From assembly GCA_949130495.1 (NCBI GenBank), contig OX422221.1, positions 478,907,159 to 478,971,158 of the forward strand: a DNA stretch of 64,000 bases, written 5' to 3'. Position 1 is the stretch's first letter. Each line of letters opens with the position of its first letter. This stretch comes from Sambucus nigra. Taxonomy: Eukaryota > Streptophyta > Magnoliopsida > Dipsacales > Adoxaceae. Shown piece by piece: positions 36,499-47,520 of this stretch. Both the position numbers and the translations under genes were made by a program. The notes beneath the pieces were generated by a model. That model was given only the letters and a program-made list of their open reading frames with translations. It was not told where the DNA came from and did not search any database.

Positions 36499-38079
36499 AA
36501 TCTCCCCCTATGTCTATGCCGGTACATACATAAAAAATTCTAATTATCAAAAATCAAAATGCCTATACAAATCTACCCTCCCATGAATAAATTTGCAAGA
36601 CCTGAAAACTGTTCTTCAAACATCTTCGTCAAATCACAAAGCTTTTCTCATCAGGGTGTGCAACATCATGATCTTCAATCTTTGTACCTATACACATGAG
36701 ATAAAGCAAAATACCTTCGCGACGCATCGAGTTTGAAATGATATAAGAATAAAGCATTAATAATCAAATCTCTCAAATCTCTCCCATAATGCAAAAACTT
36801 CCCCATAACATGATAATTCTTTCTCCACCTTTTTATGATGTCCCCAAATAGACAGATAAGAAAAAAAATTAAAACATGGAGTGTCACGATAAAATGCATA
36901 GCAAATATGGATCAAGCTACGCGCATGCAAAGGTATGTCTCAAAATTTTCATGAACTATTTTTGGATTTTTCAATTTTTCATACAAAAATAAGATACAAA
37001 AAAGTCATACCATGGATTTAAACTCAAATAACCAAATTATGGAAATGGAAAGTATGGTTGTGAACACATTCAATTGGTAAATAAACTCAATCAATCATAT
37101 GTTCACGATGCATATGTGTAGTCCTAACGAATGAACATCAAAAGTATCCTTAGGTATAAAAATTATTGAATTGATATGACATCGTCTTATGCAAATCAAC
37201 AAATCAAAGTCAAAGTGATTTCCACACCAATAACGTCCAAAACTATTTGGCGCTTTCTCAAGATTTTCAAGGATGCGCAAACCTGTTATAAAATCTCCAA
37301 CCAAACTCCCTCAAGCATATTTTCTTTTAGAGGTGTTAAACTAAATTCTCAAACTTTGGAGAATTGGTGCACAAACCTAAATGGCCCCTTTTTGGCATAA
37401 ATTGCTTTTTATTGCCTTTAAATTTTTCGGACTCTTTTAAAACCTCTTTGGACCCCGGATAATAAAATTTCTCAATTTTTTAGGTCCAATTTAAACGGTG
37501 GATTAATCGCAAAGGATAAATAATAATCTTCCGTAGCCCTTCACCATTTTCAAACAAAGTACACAAACTCACAAACGGCTCTTACATGCACAACTTTCTT
37601 ATCAAGTTTTATCACGCTTGGTTCATTTTAAGGACATGATTAAAGTGAAAACACCCAACCAACATGTGATAAAACAAGCACAATAATCAAACAAATTCGT
37701 GCATGTGTGCAATAAAGAAAATCATGAGTCAAACATGTAGGAAGTAACACTTAATTACGTCTCAATGACTCCAAACATTATAAAGCATATGGATGAATTG
37801 ACCTATTGTATCAAAACACTATCAAATAGTCACAAGAATAAATGGAATGATGATGTGACTCGTTCATCCTAAGTGTCCATCGAGAAACGGGGCAAATAAA
37901 ATACAAAAATCTTTTTTGATTTTTCAAAAATTTTATCAACATAAAATCTTTTTGTATTTTTCAAAATTTTTCAAACACAAAAATTTATACAAAAAGTACA
38001 TGTCAACACAATAGCAAATATATAACATGAAACCTCAAGTAGTGTATGGCAAACATACAAACACAATCATCTATATGAT
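36499..38079 (-). mobile_element. Copia tandem element, interior 2, non-coding part
   Basis: Colinear with 32725-34290, with scattered substitutions and small indels. AAATCTCCCCCTATG next to LTR 2 repeats the polypurine tract. No pol motif. Confidence 0.7.
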
Positions 38080-38805
38080 ATGGCAAGAGAAGAATCATGT
38101 GAAAGCAAACGAGAATCAACTTGTCTAAAATCTAGCGTATTCAAAAGTGATTTCCTAAGCCAAATAGATGTGAATCGTCGTTTACGGGATTTGGGAACCA
38201 CGGGAACACTAGACATAAACTTTCTAGGTCATTTTCCAAGATCAAAACAAAAATGCCTAAGGTGACCTTTCCTACCACAATATGAACATGTGTAAACGGG
38301 TGGAACGACACCTGTGGGTTGACATTTTCTAACATCCTTGAAATTAGTTGAACCTCTAAAACAAATAACGGTTCTGTCTTTAACATTAAAAGCATGAGAA
38401 CAAGATGAGCCATTACCATCACTATCAAACCTACTTGAGTCCGTCAAATCATTTTTTAACTTTAATTTTTTTTACTCAAGCAAAGAATTAGACTCTTTTT
38501 CTAAAAAGAGTCTAATTCTTTTTAAGGTCCTCCAATTCTTTTTCTAAAAATAGAACCCTATCATCACTTTCCTTCTTGGACAATTTTAAAGCAACAAAGT
38601 CATGGCCCAAGGAAACAAATTTGTCGGGATAAAAATCTCTTTGATTTTGAACCGTTTGCAAAAGATCCAACGCGGATTTAAAACGAGAATTTTCTTTTTT
38701 CAAAAAATAAATCCTTTCAACAAACGTCAAATTCAAACGATTTATATCATCAAAACTCTGACTCGTGTCATCAAAGGGGGGCGTCCGATTAGATAAGTGC
38801 TCCAT
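38080..38805 (-). pseudogene. Copia gag remnant, copy 2 with foldback rearrangement
   Basis: Minus-strand gag remnant starting at 38805 (MEHLSNRTPPFDDTSQSF), which extends further upstream than copy 1. The coiled-coil-like part (KKESDDRVLFLEKELEDL) is cut short at a 40-base hairpin (38482-38521). About 160 bases present in copy 1 (about 34725-34887) are missing there. The zinc knuckle CSYCGRKGHLRHFC survives downstream at about 38229-38300. Comparing the copies suggests a common gag that was intact before separate damage, but neither copy is now open throughout. Confidence 0.7.
38482..38521. repeat. Perfect 19-bp foldback in gag copy 2
   Basis: AAAGAATTAGACTCTTTTT, a CT spacer, then its exact reverse complement. 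Copy 1 has only the left arm, in altered form. The right arm sits exactly where sequence is missing relative to copy 1. Confidence 0.9.
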
Positions 38806-38889
38806 CGAAAAAATTGCGATTTTTCACAAAACTGATTTTTCAAAAAAAAATCAATATCACACAATTTTGCGGAAAACAAAGGTCATGCA

Positions 38890-39202
38890 ATAAATTAGCG
38901 TAACCCGCTTTGATACCAATTTGTAGACGTGAGTAGACAAATTGTATCAGAAGGTAAATCCTCGAAAAATCAGGATCACGCGATAAATTAGCGTAACCCG
39001 CTCTGATACCAATTTGAAAACGTGAGAAGTCAAATTTGTATCAAGAAAATAAATCCTTGAAAAATCAGGATCAGGCGATAAATTAGCGTAACCTGCTCTG
39101 ATACCAATTTGAAAATGTGAGAAGTCAAATTGTATCAAAAAATAAATCCTTAAAAAATGATGATCACACGATAAATTAGCGTATACCGCTCTGATAACAA
39201 TT
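38890..39202 (-). repeat. Repeated primer-binding-site units, interior 2 (four sites)
   Basis: Primer-site-like motifs at 38898-38918, 38991-39011, 39086-39106 and about 39179-39199, spaced about 93-95 bp. The two middle ones keep CTCTGATACCA exactly. The one next to LTR 3 reads CTCTGATAACA and so has a mismatch in the tRNA-complementary core. Confidence 0.85.
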
Positions 39203-40242
39203 TGAAAAACCCGAAGGAACGCGGTGTGTGATATCGATTTCAAATTATTTCGTAAGTTTCCAATTGAACCTTATTTAATTATAGTCTATTTTAAAACAAA
39301 CTAAAATCAACCCCAAACCATTCAACTATGTATGTGGATGTGTCAATCCATAAATAAATAAAGCATGCGACACAAGTTTAAGGAAAAATCCCCGAAGGAA
39401 AAAACCTTTTTATTTCTAGAACTCTTTCAAGTTTACAAGACCATTGACTTACATACAATCTTGCTTTTTCCACAAGAGTAACGCACGGTGTCTTCGATAA
39501 ACCTCCAAAGCAACAGCTAGAAACAAAACAACAATGGTTCACATGCAGCTAAACCACAAGGACCGCAATCCTAGACATGCAGTCTTCTCAGTGTAGGTTA
39601 TCCTCCCCACAAGAGTAAACAACATCAAAGTTTGTTCTTCAAACACTAAAACAATTCACTAAAGCATATTGGGAGTTTTGTGAATTGAAAAACAAAAAGG
39701 GATTAAACCCTAAAAGGAAGAAGCCAAAATAATTCTGCTTTCGTAGTTTTTCTGTTCTGGGAAACGCTGGGACTTCTTAAACAAAATGAAACCTTAGAAT
39801 GAGTTTTTATAGAAAAAAACGACGCCTCGAAAATAGTGCTCATTCAAACGAGATCAGCATGTCGCTCGAGCTAAGGACAGTTGTTGTTCGAGCGAGATCG
39901 CGCGACATTGCTCTGTCGCTCGAACGACTGTTGCGAAAAATAATTATTATTTTAATGTCAGCTTCAACACTTATAAAAAATAATATTCTTAAATTTTGAC
40001 GAAAAATTCCGCTCCAACACTTAGAAAATATTTTCTAAAAATATCCCAAAAGCTCTAACTGAAAAGTTAAGGTATTAAAAACATAACCTTACCAAAGTAA
40101 ACTTCACGGAGTCTTGAATGATGAAGAGCTTGAGTAATTCGGATCCGTCTTTGATGTAGATGTCTCTTGAATGCTCTTCGACGGTGTAGCGGTATATGAC
40201 ATAATAAATTGATAACGGACCTTTAAAAAATATGTCCTTACA
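39203..40242 (-). repeat. Copia tandem element, LTR 3 (5' end on the minus strand)
   Basis: 1,040 bp. Colinear with LTRs 1 and 2. TTCGAA-type motifs near 39880-39925 have drifted (GTTCGAGCGAG). Ends TATGTCCTTACA at 40242. Confidence 0.85.
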
Positions 40243-40498
40243 GAAATATATATTTCAAATTTTGGGTTCAATTGTAATTTTAAGGTATCAATTTCAAGAT
40301 AATTTCCTATAATTTTCATATGTTACATTTTGTACATACCATGTTCATCCTACGACACATTTGTCACTCTTATTTACTTATAGGTTCTTTAAATTTAATC
40401 TAAAGAAATAAAATTAGATGTGCTAAATAGTTACGTTATTTCAATTTACGGTTGTGAATTGGATTGTTAACATTAAATTTGTGCATTTTTCATAATCT

Positions 40499-40500
<2 letters not shown>

Positions 40501-40558
<58 letters not shown>
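40501..40558. repeat. (TA)n microsatellite
   Basis: About 29 pure TA units. Confidence 0.95.
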
Positions 40559-40562
<4 letters not shown>

Positions 40563-40571
40563 ACCACGTAT

Positions 40572-40661
40572 CACGTGACCCGCATGCCAACTATAGTATA
40601 TAATTAAAGTTGACAGCAGAACACGGTAACAACATTTGTCGGTTCTTCACAGCGCCACGTG
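40572..40661. promoter_or_regulatory. Two G-box-type CACGTG motifs
   Basis: CACGTG at 40572-40577 and 40656-40661, followed 200 bases on by a (CT)n tract typical of plant 5' leaders (about 40876-40895). No gene follows. The combination looks like an orphaned promoter, but two six-base motifs are weak evidence. Confidence 0.3.
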
Positions 40662-41015
40662 TACATTTTTAATTAAAGTTATTAATTAACATTCTAATTT
40701 CTCATTTACCCACGGTTTCACCCAATGCCCTTTCATTTCCTCAATTACACACTCATCTCGTTGGACATGTCAATTCATTTTATGATGAATTAACTCCCTT
40801 GGAAATGTCAGAGATATAAAAAAAAATCATGGCTGTCAAAAACCATTCAACTTCCCTCCTTCGCCCCTTTGTTTTCTCTCTCTCTCTCTCTCTCCTCAGT
40901 TAATGACTGAAAACCTCTCATATTCTCTTACCAGGAGGAATTTAATGATCCTCTTTTAAAAACCCTCGCATTTTTGATCAATCCATGACAAAAAGGCTTT
41001 ACCATGTCGCTGCCA

Positions 41016-41104
41016 CGGACCTTTAAAAATAAGATAATAAGGAACGTTTTGGTACAAAATAAAAGGCTTGGACTAAGTGTGTATTAAAAAATATTTGAAG
41101 GACT
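41016..41104. mobile_element. Half-copy of the foldback MITE
   Basis: Shares GGACCTTTAAA, TACAAAATAAAA, TTGGACTAA and GTGTATTAAAAAA with one arm and the centre of the MITE at 30255-30425. The other arm is missing. Confidence 0.55.
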
Positions 41105-41149
41105 TTTTGGTATTTGATCCTAAAATTAACTCCTTTAATTACGTAAATC

Positions 41150-41465
41150 ATTTTAAAAATTACTCTAAATTATTTTGGCCGTGAATATTTGACTCCAAAC
41201 TAAACCAAACTATTTTCACTACTTCATTATCTGTTGTGTACATGTTTTTCCAACAACACACAATTTGTTTTTCTAAACAGTGCAAATATATGAGGGAGTT
41301 TGAGGTAAGAAATATATAAGATGTTAATGTTGATCTCTAAGGATGATGATAAAAGTTGCTTGTATTTGAAACATAACACATTGTTTGGTCCAAATCTGTG
41401 GTCCCCAACATTTTCACATCAAATTTAACATTAGAAAAAGTTGTGGGTAAATTTAAGAGATCGGT
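41150..41465 (+). repeat. Right copy of the dispersed direct repeat
   Basis: Matches 30431-30765 in the same orientation with scattered substitutions and a small deletion near its end. Confidence 0.75.
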
Positions 41466-43574
41466 ACTATACCAATCATAAAAAATAGTCCTTTTAGAGC
41501 CGTGATGGAATTTTTTTAGGGGGGTTTACATTTAGATCATATTAGACCTTCTGTTAGATATTTTATTCCCACCATGTTTTTCCATTACATATAGGGTCGT
41601 TTTGCATGAAATATGTGTCAATTTGCATAAAATTGCTGTTATATCTAATTATTTCAAGAAGTTGGGGTTAAGCTAAATATCATATTTTCATGCTGGAATT
41701 TTGTCGAAATGACTTTCCATTTTAACTAAAATTAGTATAGTGTCAACTTTGTTTATTTTGACAAATATACTTGAATTAATTAATATGTCGGTATGCACAT
41801 GTGTCTTAATTCAAATAGTGATTTGTCACAATAATATATGGGCATTGCTTTAGACCATGAGATATAATGACACATCCACAACATATGAATTGATGTTAGA
41901 GAGTTAAAAATATATTTTTTAAATAAATTGTCGTGCTACATTTCATTTACTGTGAGAAAAAAGATAGTTTTTACTCAATCGTTCATATTTGTCTAAAATT
42001 TTTGTCATAATGGTATTATGCCCAATATACTTTGACAAAAACTTTAGACAAATATGATTTTGACAAAATGTGCCATGCTGTAGAGATTATCTTAGTTAAA
42101 CCTTTCCAAAGTTATTGATTGGGAAAATTAGTTAAAAATATATCCTTTTATTTTCTCGTCTTAAATTCGCAGTTGATTACAATGTCACATTTTTTCATTA
42201 TTGACACTTTATACATTTTAGGACCATTCCTCTGGGGAAAAAATTATTTTCAATAATAGGAGAGGTGCGTAATATTTTGTCAAATATTAAATTAAGGTAT
42301 GTACTCTTTTCATACTCTTTTCATACTGCATTCAAATTCATGTTATAATCTTATCTTCAAATATCTAAGAAGATTCCTCCAGACCTGTGTGCCCGAGGTT
42401 CAAAAATATGTTAAAAAATTAATTTGGATGGAATCAAGAAATGTCCCTTATTTATTATATCCTCCATCTATTATGTCACAAAGGAATTATTAATTACGAG
42501 CTCGACTACACTAGAAAAAATAATAAAATAAAAGCACATAGTAAATAATTTGAATTGAAACAAAAAATACAACAAGCTACAATTACATTTGGCTACTGTA
42601 TGCCTAATTATGCTAGTCAGTTGATCATGTCATGTTGTGTCATTATTATGTTGCACTTTATTGGTTTTATGTCAAAAACGACATGTCGCACACTTAACCT
42701 ATTTATAGTTGGGCATAATCACATTTATGATATCAACATGGTATATCATCAAATTGCCTTCCCCCGAGTCCTCCTGTCAATCCAAATAGACACAACAACC
42801 TTCCTAAACATGACCTTTAGACAATAGCATCCATTGCCCTAAGTAAACATGCTAAAGTAGTGTCACCGAGTATCATCTTTATGACATAGTTTGAGGTCAA
42901 TAAAAGGCATAAATATGATCATAATGATCCAAGTGGCTCACATAGCGACGAGGAAGTGATTCATTCATCGCACTCATTGTCAGTCGATAAAGTACATATA
43001 GTACGAAATGTATGCTATGGCAATATCCCATAAATGGGCATGTCATTATACGAAAATAAAAAAAAACGCCATACAAATCTATATGAAAATAAAAGAACGC
43101 CATACAAATCTAAGTTTGGTCACCACCAAGCACCTAACTTCAGTTTTAAGCCCAGACGCTCTATCAGTGTTTGCCTTAAATCTTATATTCGGCTAAAACA
43201 TGCTTCATAGAATTGCAAAAATACTCTATGATTGACCTCTATAAGGACTAATTTGAGTTCCAACTAAGGCAATATGTAACATAAAATGCTCAAGTGTATA
43301 TATCATGCTCGCATTTCAGGCATCAAAGATACGAATGTTTTATCTCACTAGCAAAGTGCCATAGATATAAATGTCTCATCTTGCTTTCTTTTTAAGTACT
43401 AAGGTGAATCACTCGTGTGAGAGGGTCGATTCAAAGCGTGGTGATATGTCTCTAGGCCGTACACACAATTATAATAATCATTCCATAACAAATATAAAAA
43501 AAATAGATATTATTTCATAATAATATTAATGTCAATGACGAAATGAATTGTCAATACATATCCGAGCCTATGTA
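41466..43574. other. Non-coding DNA, nothing recognised
   Basis: Open frames are under about 91 codons with no motif. A 20-odd-base repeat around AACGCCATACAAATCTA occurs twice near 43068-43112. The LTR expected left of the Copia pseudogene should fall near here but could not be found. Confidence 0.45.
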
Positions 43575-44874
43575 GTTCATACTACCAACATAAGAAAGGA
43601 AAACATCTTGGATAATAGGCTTGGTTAAGGGATTAACCACCATACTTCCTGTAGAGGCATGTTTTGGGATAACCTCCATGTATGCAAACATATCTCGTTT
43701 GTAATGATATCGAATATCGATGTATTTGGACTTCCCATGATACTTAAGATCTTTCTGTTATGTAAGAGATGACAAGGTATCATAATAAATTAGAACAACC
43801 TCTCCTGCGTGATCCATAAGGCTAAATATTTACAGATATCTCCTAAGCCAAGTGGCTTCTTGAACCACTACTGAACATGCCATATATCCTGACTCCATTG
43901 TGAACAGAACAACACATGTCTGCTTCGTGATGCACCGGGTAACAGCTCTTTCTCCATGTATAAGCACACATCTCGTAATGGACTTACATCCATCTTTATC
44001 GCTAGCCCAATATGCATCATGGTAAGCTCTGAATCTTAAGTTCCCACTCCAGTAACACGCAACAAGAACATCAGTTCCACATAGGTATTGAACAATCCAC
44101 TTCATCGCTCTCCAATGTTAGTGACCAAGGTTAATTTGGAAACGGCTTAGTATCCTAACATCATAAAAGATGTCTTGATGCGTACACAACATGGTGTACA
44201 TCAGACTCCCTATGGTTAATGCATATGGCATATTGGACATTTAATTATTCTTTTCATCACTTTTAGCATAATCATCTAGGCTTAAGGTACAACCATTTTT
44301 TATTGGGGTGTCAATGGGTTTGGAGTTATGCATGAGAAACCGGTTTAGAACCTTCCTTATGTAAGTCTCATGAGATAAATATAGAAGCTTCTTAGGCCTA
44401 TCTCTCAGGATCTGGACTCCCAGCACATAGTTTGCTTCACCTATGTCCTTCATCTCAAAAGTAGAGGACAATATCTCTCTAGTAGAGATAATAGCACTAT
44501 ATTATTCCTAGCTACTAATATGTCATCCACATGCAATGAAAGGATAAGAATTTTTTTCCCGGAACGTTTAAGATACACGTAATGATCTTTTTCAATCATC
44601 TCAAAACCAACATGTATAATGACATGATGAAATAAGAAGTACCATTGCTTAGACGATTGCTTTAGGACATTTATAGAACGTTTGAGATGATACACGTTGC
44701 AGTCTTATGCTTTGTCCTTGAAACCTGGTGGTTGATCCATATAGATCATTTCATTTAGTTCTCCATTGAGAAATGCGATCTTAATAGCTATATAAAAAAG
44801 TTGTAAATCTAATTGTGCACCAACAACTAGAATGACGCGAATGCAGTTAAATCTCACCACTCGGGTGAATGTCT
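43575..44874 (-). pseudogene. Copia polyprotein remnant, RT C-terminal part and RNase H
   Basis: Minus-strand remains of Ty1/copia pol in several frames. From 44920 down: AIKIAFLNGELNEMIYMDQP (the RT stretch ending DQP-GF), then the RT catalytic region as LHVDDILVARN (family YVDD). Next come FEMKDIGEANYVLGVQILRD and the SKPIDTP connection, then RNase H (KWIVQYLCGTDVLVACYWSG, then SKYIDIRYHYKRD and NPLTKP near the end). Frameshifts and stops break every domain. The RT is cut at 44874 by the outer CACTA element and continues at 56528. Such enzymes copy element RNA into DNA; this copy is dead. Confidence 0.85.
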
Positions 44875-45090
44875 CACTACACCAAAACAACTGACTTGTC
44901 ACGATCTTTGATCGTGACAAGTCTGGTTGTCATGGCCCTATCATGGTTTTTGACCTTGACAAGTTTTGTCACAGTCTTTGACCCTATCAATCACGTGACG
45001 AAATCAAAAAAATTATCACAGTAAAAAATCGTGAAAAGTTTGTGAGAAATATATTTGTCAAGGACTTGACATGGTTATTAACCGTGATAA
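44875..45090. repeat. Subterminal repeats, 3' end of outer CACTA
   Basis: Several degraded copies of TTGTCACGGTC / GACCGTGACAA within 200 bases of the terminus, such as TGTCACGATCTTTGATCG followed by TGACAAG. These are the presumed binding sites of the CACTA terminal-binding protein. Confidence 0.65.
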
Positions 45091-45439
45091 ATCTAGGCAG
45101 AATTTAAAAAACAATTGTTGGGCACTATGGCCACTGCCACTGCCCAGTAGTATATTTGTACCTGTTGTAGCAAAATTGTACCTGTCCAAACAACATATAT
45201 CCAAATAAAATGAAAATAAGATATCAAATCATGGCATATATAACCCATATCCAAATAAAATAAAAATGCAAATATCCATATCTGAACTAACATGTACCAA
45301 AATATAAAAAAATACAATACAATCTAATATCCAAATATCCAAATAAAAAGATAGAAATAATGTTATGAAGGAGGAGCAAGTTGGAGGATGAAGGAAGACC
45401 ACACAACATATGACACTACACCAAAATGGCCAAAATGTC

Positions 45440-45665
45440 ACCTTTCAGCCGGCCACCCTTGTCAAGGTCATTGACTATGACAAAAAATAGGCGTTTTATG
45501 TCACGGTCATTGACCTTGACATGACCGTGATAAAGAATTGTCACGGTCAATGACCGTGACAAGCCCGTGACAAATTTACTTGGCACGGACTTGTCACGGT
45601 CAGTGACCGTGACAATTCTTTAAATAATTGTCAAGGTCAATGACCGTGACACGACCGTGACAATG
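45440..45665. repeat. Palindromic subterminal array, 5' end of inner CACTA
   Basis: Repeated GTCACGGTCAATGACCGTGAC, a 21-base palindrome with one central base, plus half-copies and variants (GGTCATTGACC, AGACCG). Intact palindromes lie near 45540-45561 and 45594-45615. In En/Spm, subterminal repeats bind the TNPA protein; the same role here is inferred from position and repetition. Confidence 0.8.
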
Positions 45666-45736
45666 TTTGCAGCAAAAACCCTTTTCCCCTTCTTTTTTCC
45701 CTCCGGCCGTTCCCTCCCTCTCTCTCTCTCGACGCT

Positions 45737-45738
<2 letters not shown>

Positions 45739-45785
<47 letters not shown>
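45739..45785. repeat. (TC)n microsatellite in the CACTA 5' end
   Basis: Pure TC run. The outer element has a related GA-rich stretch on the other side (about 56170-56225), so the tract belongs to the family and is not a chance repeat. Confidence 0.9.
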
Positions 45786-45792
<7 letters not shown>

Positions 45793-45838
45793 ATATATAT
45801 GTTTGTGTGTATATATGTGCCTGTGTGTATGCGTGTGT

Positions 45839-45922
45839 GGGGGGTGGGGCAGGGTGGGGTTAGGGTGGGGGCAGGGTGGGGGTAGGGTGGGGGGTGGGGC
45901 AGGGTGGGGGGTAGGGGGTTAG
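45839..45922 (+). repeat. G-rich minisatellite (GGGTGGGGCAGGGTGGGG type)
   Basis: Tandem runs of three to six G separated by T, CA or TA over about 84 bases. Four or more G-runs lie close enough for several possible G-quadruplexes. The outer element carries the C-rich counterpart in inverted position (about 55900-56050). Confidence 0.8.
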
Positions 45923-46890
45923 AAATATAAATAAATAAGTAATTTTCTATAAATTTCCAAAAATAATATCCGAAAATATAAATGTAAATAATATCCAAAA
46001 ATGTAAATGTAAATAATATCCAAAAATATTGGATAATAATTTATTTTCATTCAAAATAAATAAGTAATTTTCTACAAATTTCATAAAAAAATGAAGGCCG
46101 GCTTAATATGTGATTTAAGTGTGAAATAATCACTATATACTTATACTAATGGAGAAAAAACCATATATGGCATTTTTTGTTGACTTTATATGGTGAAATA
46201 ATCACATGACTTTATATCCATCAAATAAAAGCATGAAAACTAAAAAACTACAATAAGGGTTAAAATGGCATCCGAAGTTGCTAAAAGCATGAAAAATAAA
46301 ATATTTTTTAAGATTTGTGGTGAATAACTAAAGTTAAAAAAAGTATTACTTTAGTCATTAAATTACTTTTTGAATTCGGGCGATGCGCATAAATTTGTAG
46401 TAATTGTCTTATAATAAAGATCAATTAGTCTATGTTGTTGAAAAATTTGATCAAATTGGTGAGCCCTTCATATTTTAAAAATATTGTTTTTATTACTATT
46501 TAACTTTTCTTTCTATACACCCCTAATTATATTTAAAGTTTAATAAAATAGGAGTTATAGAAAGAAAAGTGGGGTTTAAATAAAAACACTTTTTTTAAAT
46601 TTTAGGTTTTGGTGCATAATCTTACTTTGTCACAATTAATTTATATGCCTCAAAGTTATTTTATCACTCTTAGTTTATATTTGTGATAATACTTTATGAA
46701 CCACAACTTTAGGTTGATTATTTTAGAACTTAAACTTCAAGATACAAAAAATAATTCTATAGAACAGCTTAGATATCTTAACAAAATACATATCTAACGT
46801 TGAATATGATTTATAAAAAGCACAAAACAATAGTAGAAATTCAATACATGAAATTAACATTGAGATTATTTTAAATAGACAGTCACTACT
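45923..46890. other. Inner CACTA, non-coding spacer
   Basis: AT-rich, with short repeats such as AATAATATCCAAAAAT (twice near 45964-46028). No coding sequence recognised. Confidence 0.5.
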
Positions 46891-47055
46891 ATGTGTGTGT
46901 GTGTGTGTCTGTGTGTGTGTATGTGGTGAGTGGGGGTGGTGGTGGTGGTGTGTGTGTATGTGGTGAGTGGGGGGTGTGGAGGGAGGTGGGTGTGGGTGTG
47001 TGTGTGTATGTAGTGAGTGGGGGGTGTGGAGGGAGGTGTGTGTGTGTGTGTGTGT
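46891..47055. repeat. (TG)n and TGGTGAGTGGGG minisatellite
   Basis: TG runs alternate with three copies of a unit containing TATGTGGTGAGTGGGG or a variant. The MITE that follows inserted in this tract. Confidence 0.85.
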
Positions 47056-47520
47056 TAGGGGTGTGCGAAAAAACCGACCGAACCGAAAACCGAACCGAAC
47101 CGGCCCGAGCCGAACCGAAACCGGCGTTTTTTTTTTAGCCCGGTTCGGTTTGCGGTTTAAGGATTTAAAAAACCGACAATATCGGTTCGGTTGTCGGTTT
47201 AGACAAAGAAAAAACCGATTCGAACCGAACCGAACCGACATCAATATTATATATTAAAAAACCCTTAAATATCTTTTATTTTTATATCCAAACACCATTA
47301 ACCAACCTCCAAAATCGACCAAAACCGAAAACCGACCTACAAAAAACCGACCAAAACTGAAAATCGGTTAAAACCGAACCGAACCGAAACCGATGTGAAC
47401 CGAAACCGGCGGTTTTTTTCATCGTTGGTTCGGTTTCGGTCTGATTTTTTCCAAAACCGAACCGATCGGTTCGGTCTGAATTGCGGTCCAAAACCGAACC
47501 GAACCGACCCGTGTACACCC

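Larger units (their letters stand above)
31661..40242 (-). mobile_element. Tandem gag-only Copia (Sirevirus-like) retrotransposon: LTR-int-LTR-int-LTR
   Basis: Three LTR copies (31661-32724, 35473-36498, 39203-40242) separate two nearly matching interiors (32725-35472 and 36499-39202). On the minus strand each LTR runs from TGTAAGGACATA to GGGTTTTTCA. A polypurine-like AGGGGGAGATT precedes the left and middle LTRs, and TGGTATCAG-type primer sites follow the middle and right LTRs. Outer flanks GAATT (31656-31660) and GAAAT (40243-40247) match at four of five bases, so the array sits at one integration site. Each interior has only a broken gag and lacks protease, integrase and RT, so it is non-autonomous. 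Sirevirus affinity is suggested by the gag zinc knuckle and polypurine tract. Unequal recombination between LTRs is the simplest origin of the three-LTR form. Confidence 0.85.

Noticed and set aside
35254..39202. CRISPR-like array because of evenly spaced repeats
   Set aside because: The spacers are themselves repeated, the unit holds a retroelement primer site, and the DNA is from a plant.
45839..45922. Interstitial telomere repeat
   Set aside because: GGGTTAGGG-like bits occur, but the unit is GGGTGGGGCA, not the plant TTTAGGG repeat.
45600..45998. Minus-strand 132-codon frame and two plus-strand frames rich in Ser/Leu or Arg/Glu
   Set aside because: Encoded by (TC)n and G-rich low-complexity DNA in the CACTA 5' end.
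46723..47257. Frames up to 173 codons rich in His/Thr and Asn/Arg/Phe
   Set aside because: Products of (TG)n repeats and the AACCGAACCG MITE, not genes.
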